Assembly (NCBI GenBank): GCA_023427985.1
Contig: JAEYZM010000016.1
Location: forward strand, 1 to 64,000
Reading direction: 5' to 3'
DNA: 64,000 bases
Source: Bacteroidota bacterium
Lineage (GTDB): Bacteria; Bacteroidota; Bacteroidia; Sphingobacteriales; Sphingobacteriaceae
Shown here: positions 27,163 through 36,542 of the stretch, piece by piece
Numbering within the stretch: position 1 is the stretch's first letter
Layout: each line of letters begins with the position of its first letter
Program-made: the position numbers and the translations under genes
The notes under the pieces: model-generated
Database searches by the model: none
Seen by the model: only the letters and a program-made list of their open reading frames with translations
Told to the model about the DNA's origin: nothing

Positions 27163-27203
27163 AAAAAAAAAGTTGTACCGATAATGCAATCAAGGTACAA
27201 CTT
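27163..27203 (-). terminator. Rho-independent terminator after rpsU
   Basis: On the minus strand AAGTTGTACC and GGTACAACTT pair perfectly around a 14-nt loop, followed by a T run that ends right at the xerC start codon. It separates rpsU from xerC and fixes the xerC start. Confidence 0.88.
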
Positions 27204-27227
27204 CTTTATGTAAAAAGCAAGTTTAAA

Positions 27228-27416
27228 TTAACTCTCGATATTTAAAGATTGCTTGTAAATAGCGCGTTTTACAGTAGTTCTGCGAGTAACAGATCTTTTT
27301 TCATATGCTTGGCGGTTACGTAATTCGCGAAGAACACCTGTTTTTTCAAATTTCTTCTTAAAACGTTTTAACGCTTTATCAATTGATTCGTTTTCTTTAA
27401 CGTTGATAATGATCAT
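27228..27416 (-). CDS. rpsU: Ribosomal protein S21
   Basis: The 62-residue basic protein shows the S21 pattern: IINVKENESIDKALKRFKKKFEKTGVL (N-terminal helix) and LRNRQAYEKRSVTRRTTVKRAIYK. S21 lies near the anti-Shine-Dalgarno end of 16S rRNA. It has its own promoter and terminator, so it is a single-gene transcript. Confidence 0.97.
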   Translation of the reverse strand: MIIINVKENESIDKALKRFKKKFEKTGVLRELRNRQAYEKRSVTRRTTVKRAIYKQSLNIES

Positions 27417-27453
27417 ATGTATATACCTCTTTTCTCCATCAAATGATGGACGG

Positions 27454-27484
27454 CAAAGATATATACATAATTTCGATTCTGCAA
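27454..27484 (-). promoter_or_regulatory. Promoter of rpsU
   Basis: The minus strand reads TTG (27484-27482), 20 bp, then TATCTTTG (27461-27454), an exact TAnnTTTG box. The predicted leader before the ATG is about 30-35 nt and contains the inverted repeat CCATCA-aa-TGATGG. Confidence 0.72.
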
Positions 27485-27509
27485 GAACTATTATACTATT
27501 TGATTAATT

Positions 27510-28682
27510 CTATTTTAAAATATCTCTAGCTATTACTAATTTTTGAATCTCCGAAGTTCCTTCACCGATTGTACATAACTTAGAATCTCTATAGAATTTC
27601 TCCACTGGAAAGTCTTTCGTATATCCATACCCTCCAAAAATTTGCACTGCCTCGTTTGAAGCCCAAACACAGACCTCAGATGCATAGTATTTTGCCATGG
27701 CACTTTCCTTTGTCATCTTTACCCCTCTATTCTTCATATCTGCAGCTTGCATTGTCAATAATTCTGCTGCTTCGATACGTGTTGCCATATCTGCTAATTT
27801 AAAGGATATCGCTTGAAAATTTGAAATGGGTTGCCCAAACTGATGTCTTTCTTTTGAATAGGCTAAGGCTGCTTGATAGGCTCCTTTTGCAATACCTAAA
27901 GAAAGTGCTGCAATCGATATACGCCCACCATCTAAAATCTGCATGGCTTGCTTGAACCCTTGACCTACTTGTCCTAACATGTTTTCTTTAGGCACCCTGC
28001 AATTCTCAAAAATCATTTCTGTAGTTTCAGAAGCGCGCATACCCAATTTATTTTCTTTTTTACCTGCCGAGAAACCTGGTGTACCACGTTCCACTACAAT
28101 TGCAGAAATTCCATTTGAATCGCCCTGCTCTCCTGTTCGTACCATCACCACAGCTACATCGCCTGATTTACCATGAGTAATCCAGTTTTTAGCACCATTG
28201 ATTACATAATGATCTCCATCTAATACAGCAGTAGTTGTCATTCGTAATGCATCAGAACCCGTATTCGCTTCTGTTAATCCCCAAGCACCAATCCATTCAC
28301 CAGTAGCCAATTTGCTTAACCATTTTTTCTTCTGTTCCTCATTCCCAAAATACATGATATGCCCAGTACACAGTGAATTATGGGCAGCCATCGATAAGCC
28401 CACAGAGCTACACACTTTAGCAATTTCTTGTATTGCTGCGACATACTCAAAATAGCTTAAACCTGCACCACCGTATTCTTCTGGAACTAAAACGCCTAAT
28501 AATCCCAATTCGCCCATTTTCTTCATGGTTTCTATTGGAAAGGTTTGACTCTCATCCCAATCCATATAATACGGTTTGATATGCTTCTCCGCGAAATCCC
28601 TCGCCATATCGGCAACCATTTTCACGCGTTCGTTTTGCGACATATCGAATGCCATTGCTTCTGTATTTGTAGTATTTGCCAT
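27510..28682 (-). CDS. Acyl-CoA dehydrogenase, short/medium-chain type
   Basis: The 390-residue flavoprotein has the full family plan: an N-terminal helical domain, a beta domain with WGLTEANTGSDALRM and ITHGKSGDVAVVMV, and a C-terminal helical domain with KERHQFGQPISNFQAI. The catalytic Glu is likely the one in IGEGTSEIQ near the end, in line with butyryl-CoA type enzymes. It oxidises acyl-CoA to 2-enoyl-CoA in fatty-acid or branched-chain breakdown. Chain-length preference cannot be read. It lies 5 bp after apt. Confidence 0.93.
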   Translation of the reverse strand: MANTTNTEAMAFDMSQNERVKMVADMARDFAEKHIKPYYMDWDESQTFPIETMKKMGELGLLGVLVPEEYGGAGLSYFEYVAAIQEIAKVCSSVGLSMAAHNSLCTGHIMYFGNEEQKKKWLSKLATGEWIGAWGLTEANTGSDALRMTTTAVLDGDHYVINGAKNWITHGKSGDVAVVMVRTGEQGDSNGISAIVVERGTPGFSAGKKENKLGMRASETTEMIFENCRVPKENMLGQVGQGFKQAMQILDGGRISIAALSLGIAKGAYQAALAYSKERHQFGQPISNFQAISFKLADMATRIEAAELLTMQAADMKNRGVKMTKESAMAKYYASEVCVWASNEAVQIFGGYGYTKDFPVEKFYRDSKLCTIGEGTSEIQKLVIARDILK

Positions 28683-28687
28683 AGTGT

Positions 28688-29215
28688 TTAATAGTCTGCT
28701 AAAGTAATAATATTCTCAGAATAGCGCTTCAAATTCGCTCTGCCATTCAAAAATTTCAATTCAATTAAAAAGCTAAATCCCAATAAATCGGCTCCAGACA
28801 TTTTAATCAATTCAGCCGCTGCGTTTATTGTCCCTCCCGTTGCTAATAAATCGTCGTGCAATAAAACCTTTTGCCCATTTTTTAATGCATCCTTATGGAT
28901 CTCGATACTCGCTTTCCCATACTCTAAATCATAATCGACTCCATAGGTATCACCTGGCAACTTCCCTTTCTTGCGAATTGGCACAAAAGGCAATCCCAAT
29001 TCTTCTGCAATTAACATCCCGAACAAAAAACCGCGACTTTCTATCCCAACAATAACATCCAAGTCAATGTTTTTAACCGACTCACAAAAACTTTGAGTAA
29101 TCTCCTTTCTTAAAATTGGATTCTGGAAAATTGGAGTGATGTCTTTGAATATAATCCCTTCTTTCGGAAAATTTGGAACATCTCTTACTGCCGATTTTAT
29201 TTTTTCGCTTATCAT
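28688..29215 (-). CDS. apt: Adenine phosphoribosyltransferase
   Basis: The 175-residue enzyme makes AMP from adenine and PRPP. The start FPKEGIIFKDITPI, the GIESRGFLFG loop and the PRPP-binding motif VLLHDDLLATGGT are all present. I use the ATG at 29213-29215; a TTG codon directly before it would add one residue. It sits 4 bp after the helix-hairpin-helix gene and just before the acyl-CoA dehydrogenase gene, suggesting one transcript. Confidence 0.96.
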   Translation of the reverse strand: MISEKIKSAVRDVPNFPKEGIIFKDITPIFQNPILRKEITQSFCESVKNIDLDVIVGIESRGFLFGMLIAEELGLPFVPIRKKGKLPGDTYGVDYDLEYGKASIEIHKDALKNGQKVLLHDDLLATGGTINAAAELIKMSGADLLGFSFLIELKFLNGRANLKRYSENIITLADY

Positions 29216-29219
29216 CAAA

Positions 29220-30083
29220 TTAAAATTTTAAATAAGGTTCAAGCTTTTGAACTTGCTCCGAATTTAACACTTTAATTTTCAATAAATCGTTCAAGTTTTT
29301 AAATTCTCCATGCTGACTTCTATAATTAATTATAATTTTTGCCAACTTCCATCCTACATATGGGAATTTCGATAGCTCTTCAACACTGCATTCATTAATA
29401 TTTATTTTTCGAACTGCATTGGTATCAATTACAATACTTCCTTCTATCGTATGATATAAAGCTGTGTCAATTCCATACACTTCTAACAATTGCTCTTTAC
29501 GCACAAATCCACCTAACTTTTCTCTATAACTAAAAATTCTTTTGCTTAATTTCCATCCGATCCCTTTTAAACTTTCCAACTGTGAAGTATCGGCCGTATT
29601 TATGTCGATGTGTTGGCGCTTAAATGGCTTCCGTTCATACTCCAATCGCTCAACACTTTTCGATGCTTCATACTTATCGAACAAATAATTTTGACTTAAA
29701 ATTTTTAATTCTTCTTCCGATATTGAATAAATTTTTTCAAGTGTCGAATATTTTTTAAGATCTGCTCCCGACTTAATGAATTTTATGATAATTGCCGATG
29801 TTTTTGTTGATAAACCCAATGCATGCAATTCTTTGAAGGTCGACTCATGCACATACTTGCTTTTAGGAATAAATTTAGGGTATGTCGATGTGTTAGCGCT
29901 CTCATCGGCATTCATCTTTTTAACATCCTCTAAAACATAGTAAGTCCATTTATTCTCGCTAATGTTTTCTGAAGATATCAGCTGGTAAGCGATAATAATT
30001 ATCCAGATGATCAATAGGATAAAAATTCCTTTTTGTTCTTTTTTAGGAAAAGCAAAATATTCCCTGAGCACATATCTCCACAT
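29220..30083 (-). CDS. Membrane-anchored helix-hairpin-helix protein, ComEA-like repeats
   Basis: One N-terminal membrane helix (GIFILLIIWIIIIAYQLI, near residues 19-36) precedes a soluble part with several helix-hairpin-helix units. These include ELHALGLSTKTSAIIIKFIK, then HIDINTADTSQLESLKGIGW and ININECSVEELSKFPYVGW. Such units bind DNA non-specifically and occur in the competence receptor ComEA. DNA binding at the outer face of the inner membrane is plausible, but a general structural role cannot be excluded. GTG at 30086 is an alternative start one codon earlier. Confidence 0.8.
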   Translation of the reverse strand: MWRYVLREYFAFPKKEQKGIFILLIIWIIIIAYQLISSENISENKWTYYVLEDVKKMNADESANTSTYPKFIPKSKYVHESTFKELHALGLSTKTSAIIIKFIKSGADLKKYSTLEKIYSISEEELKILSQNYLFDKYEASKSVERLEYERKPFKRQHIDINTADTSQLESLKGIGWKLSKRIFSYREKLGGFVRKEQLLEVYGIDTALYHTIEGSIVIDTNAVRKININECSVEELSKFPYVGWKLAKIIINYRSQHGEFKNLNDLLKIKVLNSEQVQKLEPYLKF

Positions 30084-30162
30084 CACTAAATATTTTTGTT
30101 ACAATATAAGAATTTAAGATTTAAAAAGAGTATTTTTAGTTGAAATTTTTATCAGCATCGAA

Positions 30163-31917
30163 GTGGAGATTATTAGCAAAAAGGAATTCTCATCGGCAAC
30201 AAAATTAGATAAACTACGCATGCCTGGTCTTGCGTATTTACTAATGGAAATCACAAAGATTAACGATGTAAATAAATTATATTCTAAATATCAAGATTTA
30301 GAGGGGCTCGAGTTTGTGGATGCAATTCTAGATAGTTTAGGGATAACTGTTGAGTACGATGAAGTTCAATTGAAAAACATTCCTAGCGAAGGCGCATTTA
30401 TCGCCATTGCAAATCATCCATTCGGAGGGGTTGAAGGATTAATTCTTTTAAAAATTTTATCGAAAGTTAGACCTGATGTAAAATTGATGGCAAACTTTTT
30501 ACTAAAAAAAATACCTAATCTTTCCGAATTTTTTATTGCAGTCAATCCATTTGAAAATGTAAAAAACAGCTCTTCAATTTCTGGAATTAAAACAACATTA
30601 GAATCATTAAGATCTGGTAATCCTATTGGTATTTTTCCAGCGGGAGAAGTTTCTGCTTTCAATACAAAAACACAAAAAGTAATGGACAAGCAATGGAATC
30701 CTGTGGTAGGGAAACTTATTGCAAAAGCAGAGGTGCCAGTAGTTCCAATTTATTTCCACGGGAATAATGGTTTACTATTTAATTTACTGGGAATCATTCA
30801 TCCTACTTTAAGAACTGCAAAACTACCATCGGAATTATTCAATAAAAAAGGCTATACCATAAAAATGAGAATTGGTAAAGCGATTCAATATAAAGAGTTA
30901 GAACAATTTTCTAATACCGATAAATTACTGACCTATTTGAGAGCTAGAACATATGCTTTGCGTTCTTCTATGCCAGGAAAAGAAGTAAGTAAATTTTTCA
31001 ATGGTAATATATTTAAAGTATCAAAGAAAATTGAAGCAGTTGTTCCTGAAACATCAGAAGAATTAATTCTTAAAGAAGTAAATGAATTAAGAGAACATCG
31101 CTGGGTAATGTCGGAGAAAAATTATGATGTTTTTTTATCGAGCGCATCCAGTATGCCCAATATCATCAATGAAATTGGAAGGTTAAGAGAAATCACATTT
31201 AGAGAAGTTGGTGAAGGTACAAATAACAGCATTGATTTAGATGAATATGATTTCTATTACAATCACCTATTTATCTGGGATAATGAAAATAAAAAGATAG
31301 TTGGTGCATATAGAGTTGGAAAGGGCGATGAGATATTCTTCCGTTATGGAGCAAAAGGATTTTACATCTCCAATTTATTTAAAATTAAATCGGGATTCTA
31401 CCCTATCATGCAATCGGGTTTAGAATTAGGAAGATCATTTATTAGAAAAGAATATCAACAAAAAGCTTTGCCATTATTTCTATTATGGAAAGGCTTACTC
31501 TACTTTATATTAAAAAATCCCAATTACAGATATATGTTTGGGCCAGTTAGTATTAGTAATAATTTCTCTAAACTATCGAAAAGTTTAATCATAGAATTTA
31601 TTAGAAAAAATTGTTGGGATGCAACACTTGCAAATTTTGTAATTCCTAAAAAACGATTTGATGTTGATCTCGACGATTTGGAAACAGAATTATTAGAATC
31701 GCATCAAACATCTGTTAAATCATTAGATGCTTTGATATCTGAAATTGAAATCAACCATTATAAAGTACCCGTTTTATTAAGGCAATACATTCAGCTTAAT
31801 GCAAAAATTTGTGGCTTTAATGTTGACCCAAAATTCAATGATTCTTTAGATGGTTTTTTGGTACTGGATTTAAAAGATATTCCGGAGGAGACGATGAAGA
31901 TGTTGGGGAAAAGATAG
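30163..31917 (+). CDS. Two-domain acyltransferase resembling ornithine-lipid synthase OlsF
   Basis: The first 270 residues are a PlsC-type lysophospholipid acyltransferase domain with the active-site NHPFGG motif near residue 86 and the acyl-acceptor IFPAGEVSAF motif near residue 166. The C-terminal part (about residues 320-480) resembles the GNAT-like N-acyltransferase of the OlsB type, with VVGAYRVGKGDE-like and LELGRSFIRKEYQ segments. Fusions of these two activities are known as OlsF and make ornithine lipids without a separate OlsA/OlsB pair. In Bacteroides related enzymes make glycine lipids. Amino acid specificity cannot be told. It starts with GTG and is divergent from the HhH gene. 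Confidence 0.75.
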   Translation: MEIISKKEFSSATKLDKLRMPGLAYLLMEITKINDVNKLYSKYQDLEGLEFVDAILDSLGITVEYDEVQLKNIPSEGAFIAIANHPFGGVEGLILLKILSKVRPDVKLMANFLLKKIPNLSEFFIAVNPFENVKNSSSISGIKTTLESLRSGNPIGIFPAGEVSAFNTKTQKVMDKQWNPVVGKLIAKAEVPVVPIYFHGNNGLLFNLLGIIHPTLRTAKLPSELFNKKGYTIKMRIGKAIQYKELEQFSNTDKLLTYLRARTYALRSSMPGKEVSKFFNGNIFKVSKKIEAVVPETSEELILKEVNELREHRWVMSEKNYDVFLSSASSMPNIINEIGRLREITFREVGEGTNNSIDLDEYDFYYNHLFIWDNENKKIVGAYRVGKGDEIFFRYGAKGFYISNLFKIKSGFYPIMQSGLELGRSFIRKEYQQKALPLFLLWKGLLYFILKNPNYRYMFGPVSISNNFSKLSKSLIIEFIRKNCWDATLANFVIPKKRFDVDLDDLETELLESHQTSVKSLDALISEIEINHYKVPVLLRQYIQLNAKICGFNVDPKFNDSLDGFLVLDLKDIPEETMKMLGKR

Positions 31918-32001
31918 GTTAGTGTGCTAGTGTGCTAGTACTTTAGTTTTAGTGGGGAGTGATAGTGGAGAGTGATAGTGGGGAGTGATAGTGGAGAGTG
32001 A
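31918..32001 (+). repeat. GCTAGT repeat copy 3 plus 13-bp tandem repeat
   Basis: Directly after the acyltransferase TAG stop comes a copy of the GCTAGT repeat (31918-31946). Four units of GTGG(G/A)GAGTGATA follow at 31952-32001, alternating G and A at the fifth base. They are untranslated. The rest of the 240-bp gap up to 32157 holds only a terminator. Confidence 0.8.
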
Positions 32002-32100
32002 GGTGCATTCTATAAGCATTGGGCTATTATTAATTATTTCACCAAATCATTCTTAAAAAAGTACTTCAATAAAACTTGAATTTTAACCCTTGAAATTATC

Positions 32101-32132
32101 AAAAAAGCCCGACGAATTTCTTCGCCGAGCTT
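32101..32132 (-). terminator. Terminator of the lipoprotein/TonB receptor operon
   Basis: On the minus strand AGCTCGGCGAA and TTCGTCGGGCT pair with two G-U pairs around loop GAAA, followed by TTTTTT. It lies 26 bp past the lipoprotein stop. Confidence 0.9.
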
Positions 32133-32157
32133 AACTCAATTTACAATAGAAATTTTA

Positions 32158-33501
32158 TTAATAAACTTTAGTTTGTGGATTCCAATTTGTCCAACCTTGT
32201 GTCCAATCGTTAGCACCCATTGCACCTCTGAAAGTTGTTGTTGTAAAGAAGGATGCATCTAATCCTGTAAATACTGCACCACTTAATGCTGGTGAACCAG
32301 ATAATGGTAAGAAATTAGGAGCATTTAAGTTTGAGATATTTGTCAACTGAATTGCACCTGAAGTTGCCATCAATAAGTTACCATCTGCTGTACCTTTAAT
32401 TGTTAATGTAGAATCAGTGAATACTGAGTTATCTCTGCTTAAGTAAGGCTTAGTCACTGCTTGTACTAAGTTGTTTTTGAATGCCGATTCGCCATTGTTG
32501 AATGCTGTAGCTGTAGCGGTACCATCAACACAGAATCCTGCTTTTGCATAACCTAATAAGATTGAGTTATGAACTTCAAATCTTGTATTTCTTCTCCAAC
32601 GGTTTGCATAGTTATGGTTTGCAGCTGTATTAGCAGCACCATTTGGTCCGATAAATGTGAAGTTCGACAATACTGGTTTTGTATATGGTTGTGCATCTGA
32701 ACCTGTACCATCGTTATCGCACTCTACACCATTTCCTGCATCACCACCATCAACAAATGCTGGATCTCTGAAAGAAATTGCATATTGGATTTTACCTCTA
32801 TAACCAAAGTCGAAGTCAAAATCATCATCGGCTGTAGCAAATGCAATTAAGTTTTTGCAATTAACTGTTCCACCAAAAAATTCAAATGCATCGTCATTTG
32901 CATATACCACTTGAATGTTTTCAATTTTAGTACCTCTACCAACAGCGCCTAATGTTAATCCATTGATTTCAGATCCAGGTTGAGCTGCAATACCTGCATA
33001 TTCTATACGTACATAGGTCATTGAACCAGAATTGTCATTATCATCTGATCCACCATAATTTCTGCTTACACCACCTTCTATCGTTGGCTCTGCTGTTCTA
33101 TTTGTTGTAGCTTTACCCAATATAATGATACCCCCCCAATCACCAGGTGCTCTACTACCTGCATCTTTACCTGAAGTAAATACAACTGGACTAGCTGCTG
33201 TTCCATTAGCATAAATCTTTCCACCTCTTTCGATAATTAGTGCACCTTTTTCAGTAACATCTGAACGTACAATAGTACCTGCTTCAAACGTAATACTTGC
33301 ACCATCAACTACATACACATATCCTTTTAATACTACTGTATCTTGTGCTTTTAATACAGTGTTAGTAGTAATGTTACCTTGTAATACTACTCTGTTACCT
33401 TGAATTGGTGCCGATGAATCATCATCATCGTCGTTCTTTGAACATGACGATAATACCACCGAACCAGCTAACATAAATGCTAAAAATTTTAACGCTTTCA
33501 T
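32158..33501 (-). CDS. Surface lipoprotein with beta-helix-like repeats, partner of TonB receptor
   Basis: The 447-residue protein has a lipoprotein signal ending LSSC, followed by SKNDDDDDSS, which resembles the acidic export signal that sends Bacteroidota lipoproteins to the cell surface. The body is rich in short strands with Gly, Asn and Asp, such as GDWGGIIILGKA, LGAVGRGTKIENIQVVYAND and DDFDFDFGYRGKIQYAISF. These suggest a right-handed parallel beta-helix. I do not know its ligand. I take the ATG at 33499-33501, which starts the signal peptide; an upstream in-frame start would add 10 residues. It follows the receptor gene in the same transcript. Confidence 0.75.
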   Translation of the reverse strand: MKALKFLAFMLAGSVVLSSCSKNDDDDDSSAPIQGNRVVLQGNITTNTVLKAQDTVVLKGYVYVVDGASITFEAGTIVRSDVTEKGALIIERGGKIYANGTAASPVVFTSGKDAGSRAPGDWGGIIILGKATTNRTAEPTIEGGVSRNYGGSDDNDNSGSMTYVRIEYAGIAAQPGSEINGLTLGAVGRGTKIENIQVVYANDDAFEFFGGTVNCKNLIAFATADDDFDFDFGYRGKIQYAISFRDPAFVDGGDAGNGVECDNDGTGSDAQPYTKPVLSNFTFIGPNGAANTAANHNYANRWRRNTRFEVHNSILLGYAKAGFCVDGTATATAFNNGESAFKNNLVQAVTKPYLSRDNSVFTDSTLTIKGTADGNLLMATSGAIQLTNISNLNAPNFLPLSGSPALSGAVFTGLDASFFTTTTFRGAMGANDWTQGWTNWNPQTKVY

Positions 33502-33618
33502 TTTTGTTTTTGTGTTTAATATTTTATTCAAAAGAACTCTACTAAGTTTAACCTATGGTCAATTCCGTATTAACTTTAAATTAAATTAAGTACTCTTCTT
33601 TAAATAGTCATAACCTTA

Positions 33619-36417
33619 TTATAACAATGGTAAATTATAACTGAAACCTACACTGATTGTCGTACCAAACTTCACACTATTGATTACGCGATCTACAGAT
33701 TGATCGTAACTCTTATTATTATCCATGTTTTGGTACATCACCAATTTCTGATTGAATATGTCGGAAATGTTTAATTTAATTTCTGCTTTGCGCTTCATTA
33801 TTTTTTTCGACACTTGTAAGTCAACAAGATTTCTTCCGTTTTCATAGATATCAGGATATCCTTGGAAACCAACAGCAGAAATCCTTTCACCAATTCTATT
33901 ATAAAGTATACTCACATTGTACATATTATCTTTTGTGCTATACTGTAAACCCGAATTGATTAGATAGGGCGATTGTCCTTGTAATGCTCTTTTTATTCCT
34001 CCTTGGTTCAACAAATCAACTTCAGAATTTATAAATGCTGCATTAGTAAAGAAGGTTATATTTTCTAAAAATGAACTAGGGATAATAAAGTTCAATTTTT
34101 TTCTAAACTCAATTTCAATACCTGTTGTTCTTGCACTAATCGCATTACCATAAGAAACTCTTCGTAAATCGGCATTCGAACTCGAGTTTACAATTTGTTC
34201 AATTGGATTATTAAAGTGTTTATAAAATACTGTTGCAGTTATAGCTTCTCCTGAACCCGGATAGTGCTCAAATCGAGCATCAACATTGTAATTTTCAGAG
34301 CGTTTCAAATCTGGATTACCTACCAATGAAGTATTGGTTGTAAAATCAAAAAACTCAAATGGTGCTAACTCTCTAAACTCAGGTCTCGAAACAGTTTTTG
34401 AAGCTGAGAAGCGCAGGTTTGTAGATTGTGTCAATTCATAAGTAAAGTTCATCGATGGCAATACATCGAGATATGTGTTTTCTGCATTTACCTTTGCCGA
34501 TGTTGCATCTACCGCATCAATATTTTGAACAAATGACTCAACTCTTACTCCCCAATTTATCTTTACAAATTTACCAAATTGATTATCAAACATTAAATAA
34601 GCAGCCGTTAAGTTCGATGTTGCAAAATATTTATCTGAGTTGTTAGTAAATTCGCTTAATACAAATCCGTTTTCAGATATGTTTTCATTCGCAAAAATTT
34701 GATCTTTTGGCAATGTCAACAAACTGTCTGAATTTGTAAATCTAGCTTTCGTATAGTTGAAAATTCTTGCATTAAAGTCTCTTTGTTTCATCAATGTTAA
34801 GACTCCAACTTTAAGACTTTGCTTTTTATTGAACAATTCAAACGGCAAAGCAGCATTTGCATTTGCACCATAATTATCCTCTGCCATTTCCGAGAAAAAT
34901 CTTCTGCTGTTTCGATCCACCATCGTGTATGGAGCATCGGATTGATTAATTGGTCTGTTGTAAAAAATTGTTCTTAAGTCGGGTTGAGAACTTAATATCG
35001 AAGCATAATTAATGTTCCAATTTACTTTAATATCATTCGCTCCAATTGCATGCGATCCTTCTATTTGAGAATTCAACAAACTTTTTTCAGTCAACTCGTT
35101 TGAGTTAAAAATGATGGAACTTAAGTTATTGGTATTATCGCCCGAGCGCTCTAAATAAGATTCATCAAATACTTTGTTGTAAATATTTTTGAATGAAATT
35201 TTATTATCGCCTTTCATGTACGTGAAATTCGCCAATGCCCCAACATTCGTTGTGAATTTGTATTGTGTGTTATCGTACGCAAAAACGAAATTGTCTTTAC
35301 CCGGACCATCGTAATCGAAACGATCTTGTGGATTTACTCTTTGTTCGTTTCTATAGGTAATAGAAGTTAATGCTCCAAATTGCGCATCGTTCTTTAAATT
35401 TTTTCTAGAACCATAGGTAAACTGATAACTTTGAGTTGGCAATGCAACTGACTCTTCTTCTCCATATGCATTACCTAATGAGCGCGTCGCTTCTAATTGT
35501 TTTGCTAAACTCGCCGACGCGTATTTTTGTCTTGAACTAGGGAAACTATTCGATAATTTTCTTGAACCATCGCCAAAGCCGAGATAGTCGGTACTACCTC
35601 TTCCGTTAGAAATAAATCGTTTGAATGTCGATTGTGTATTATAACCAAGCGATGCAGAGAAATCGATAAAACTTTCTTCTGGAATATCACGTGTTACTAC
35701 TTGTATCACCCCACCAGCGAAGTCACCTGGTAAATTTGCCGACGCTGTTTTATTTATTGTAATTCGATCAATTAAATTAGAAGGAATAATGTCAAACGAA
35801 AACGCTTTCTTATCGGGCTCCGAACTAGGCAACATCGCACTGTTTAATGTCGCTGTATTGTATCGATCTGCCAAACCTCTTATCACCACAAATTTATTGT
35901 CTTGAACCGATGCTCCACTCACACGTTTCAAAACATCCGAAGTATTTTTATCGGGCGACTTTTTAATCAAGTCAGAGGCAATACCATCGGAAATTGCGAT
36001 GTTATTTTTCTGAATAGAATACATCGCACCAATACTTTCTTTTTTATAGGTCGATGTTACCACAACCTCTTGCAATGCCTTCGAACTTTCTGACAAAGCC
36101 ATATTCAAGTTTGTGATTTTCCCTGCAGTAACTACTACACCTTCTACTGTTTTCGTTTCATAAGAAACATATTTGAAAACCAATTTGTAGGTCCCTGGAT
36201 TTAAATTATTGATGATGTAATTACCATCGAAATCCGTTTGAGCACCAATCGTTGTTCCTTCGATCATCACAACCGAGCCAATAATTGCTTCATTGTTGTT
36301 CTTGTCGAAAACTTTTCCAGAAATTTTTCCTTTTAATGTGTTTTGTGCAGATGCCGTAGAAAGCCCTAAAACACTAAGTGTAAGGCCTAATAATAATGCG
36401 AATTTAATACTTTTCAC
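33619..36417 (-). CDS. TonB-dependent receptor with carboxypeptidase-regulatory-like domain
   Basis: The 932-residue protein has a signal peptide (ending TASA-Q), an N-terminal CarboxypepD_reg-like beta-sandwich (residues 30-115), a plug domain with ITINKTASANLPGDFAGGVIQVVTRD and a 22-strand-type barrel finishing in VGFSYNLPLL. It differs from SusC: it lacks the SusC-type plug signature and has no SusD beside it, but a beta-helix lipoprotein follows. The substrate is unknown. Translation starts at GTG. A TACTTTTG box at 36445-36438 is a possible promoter element without a clear upstream TTG. Confidence 0.9.
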   Translation of the reverse strand: MKSIKFALLLGLTLSVLGLSTASAQNTLKGKISGKVFDKNNNEAIIGSVVMIEGTTIGAQTDFDGNYIINNLNPGTYKLVFKYVSYETKTVEGVVVTAGKITNLNMALSESSKALQEVVVTSTYKKESIGAMYSIQKNNIAISDGIASDLIKKSPDKNTSDVLKRVSGASVQDNKFVVIRGLADRYNTATLNSAMLPSSEPDKKAFSFDIIPSNLIDRITINKTASANLPGDFAGGVIQVVTRDIPEESFIDFSASLGYNTQSTFKRFISNGRGSTDYLGFGDGSRKLSNSFPSSRQKYASASLAKQLEATRSLGNAYGEEESVALPTQSYQFTYGSRKNLKNDAQFGALTSITYRNEQRVNPQDRFDYDGPGKDNFVFAYDNTQYKFTTNVGALANFTYMKGDNKISFKNIYNKVFDESYLERSGDNTNNLSSIIFNSNELTEKSLLNSQIEGSHAIGANDIKVNWNINYASILSSQPDLRTIFYNRPINQSDAPYTMVDRNSRRFFSEMAEDNYGANANAALPFELFNKKQSLKVGVLTLMKQRDFNARIFNYTKARFTNSDSLLTLPKDQIFANENISENGFVLSEFTNNSDKYFATSNLTAAYLMFDNQFGKFVKINWGVRVESFVQNIDAVDATSAKVNAENTYLDVLPSMNFTYELTQSTNLRFSASKTVSRPEFRELAPFEFFDFTTNTSLVGNPDLKRSENYNVDARFEHYPGSGEAITATVFYKHFNNPIEQIVNSSSNADLRRVSYGNAISARTTGIEIEFRKKLNFIIPSSFLENITFFTNAAFINSEVDLLNQGGIKRALQGQSPYLINSGLQYSTKDNMYNVSILYNRIGERISAVGFQGYPDIYENGRNLVDLQVSKKIMKRKAEIKLNISDIFNQKLVMYQNMDNNKSYDQSVDRVINSVKFGTTISVGFSYNLPLL

Positions 36418-36542
36418 CTTTGTAAATTTGAGTTAGGCAAAAGTACCCCCGCTATGTTAAGCCTTTGTTAAAGCTAGATTATGAAAACGTGAGTTTAGCG
36501 TTACATCTATGTTAAATCGCTTGAATTTCAATCGATTCACAA

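Noticed and set aside
27162..27200. Longer N terminus for the Xer recombinase starting at 27200
   Set aside because: That start lies inside the rpsU terminator stem, and the added residues do not resemble the family N terminus.
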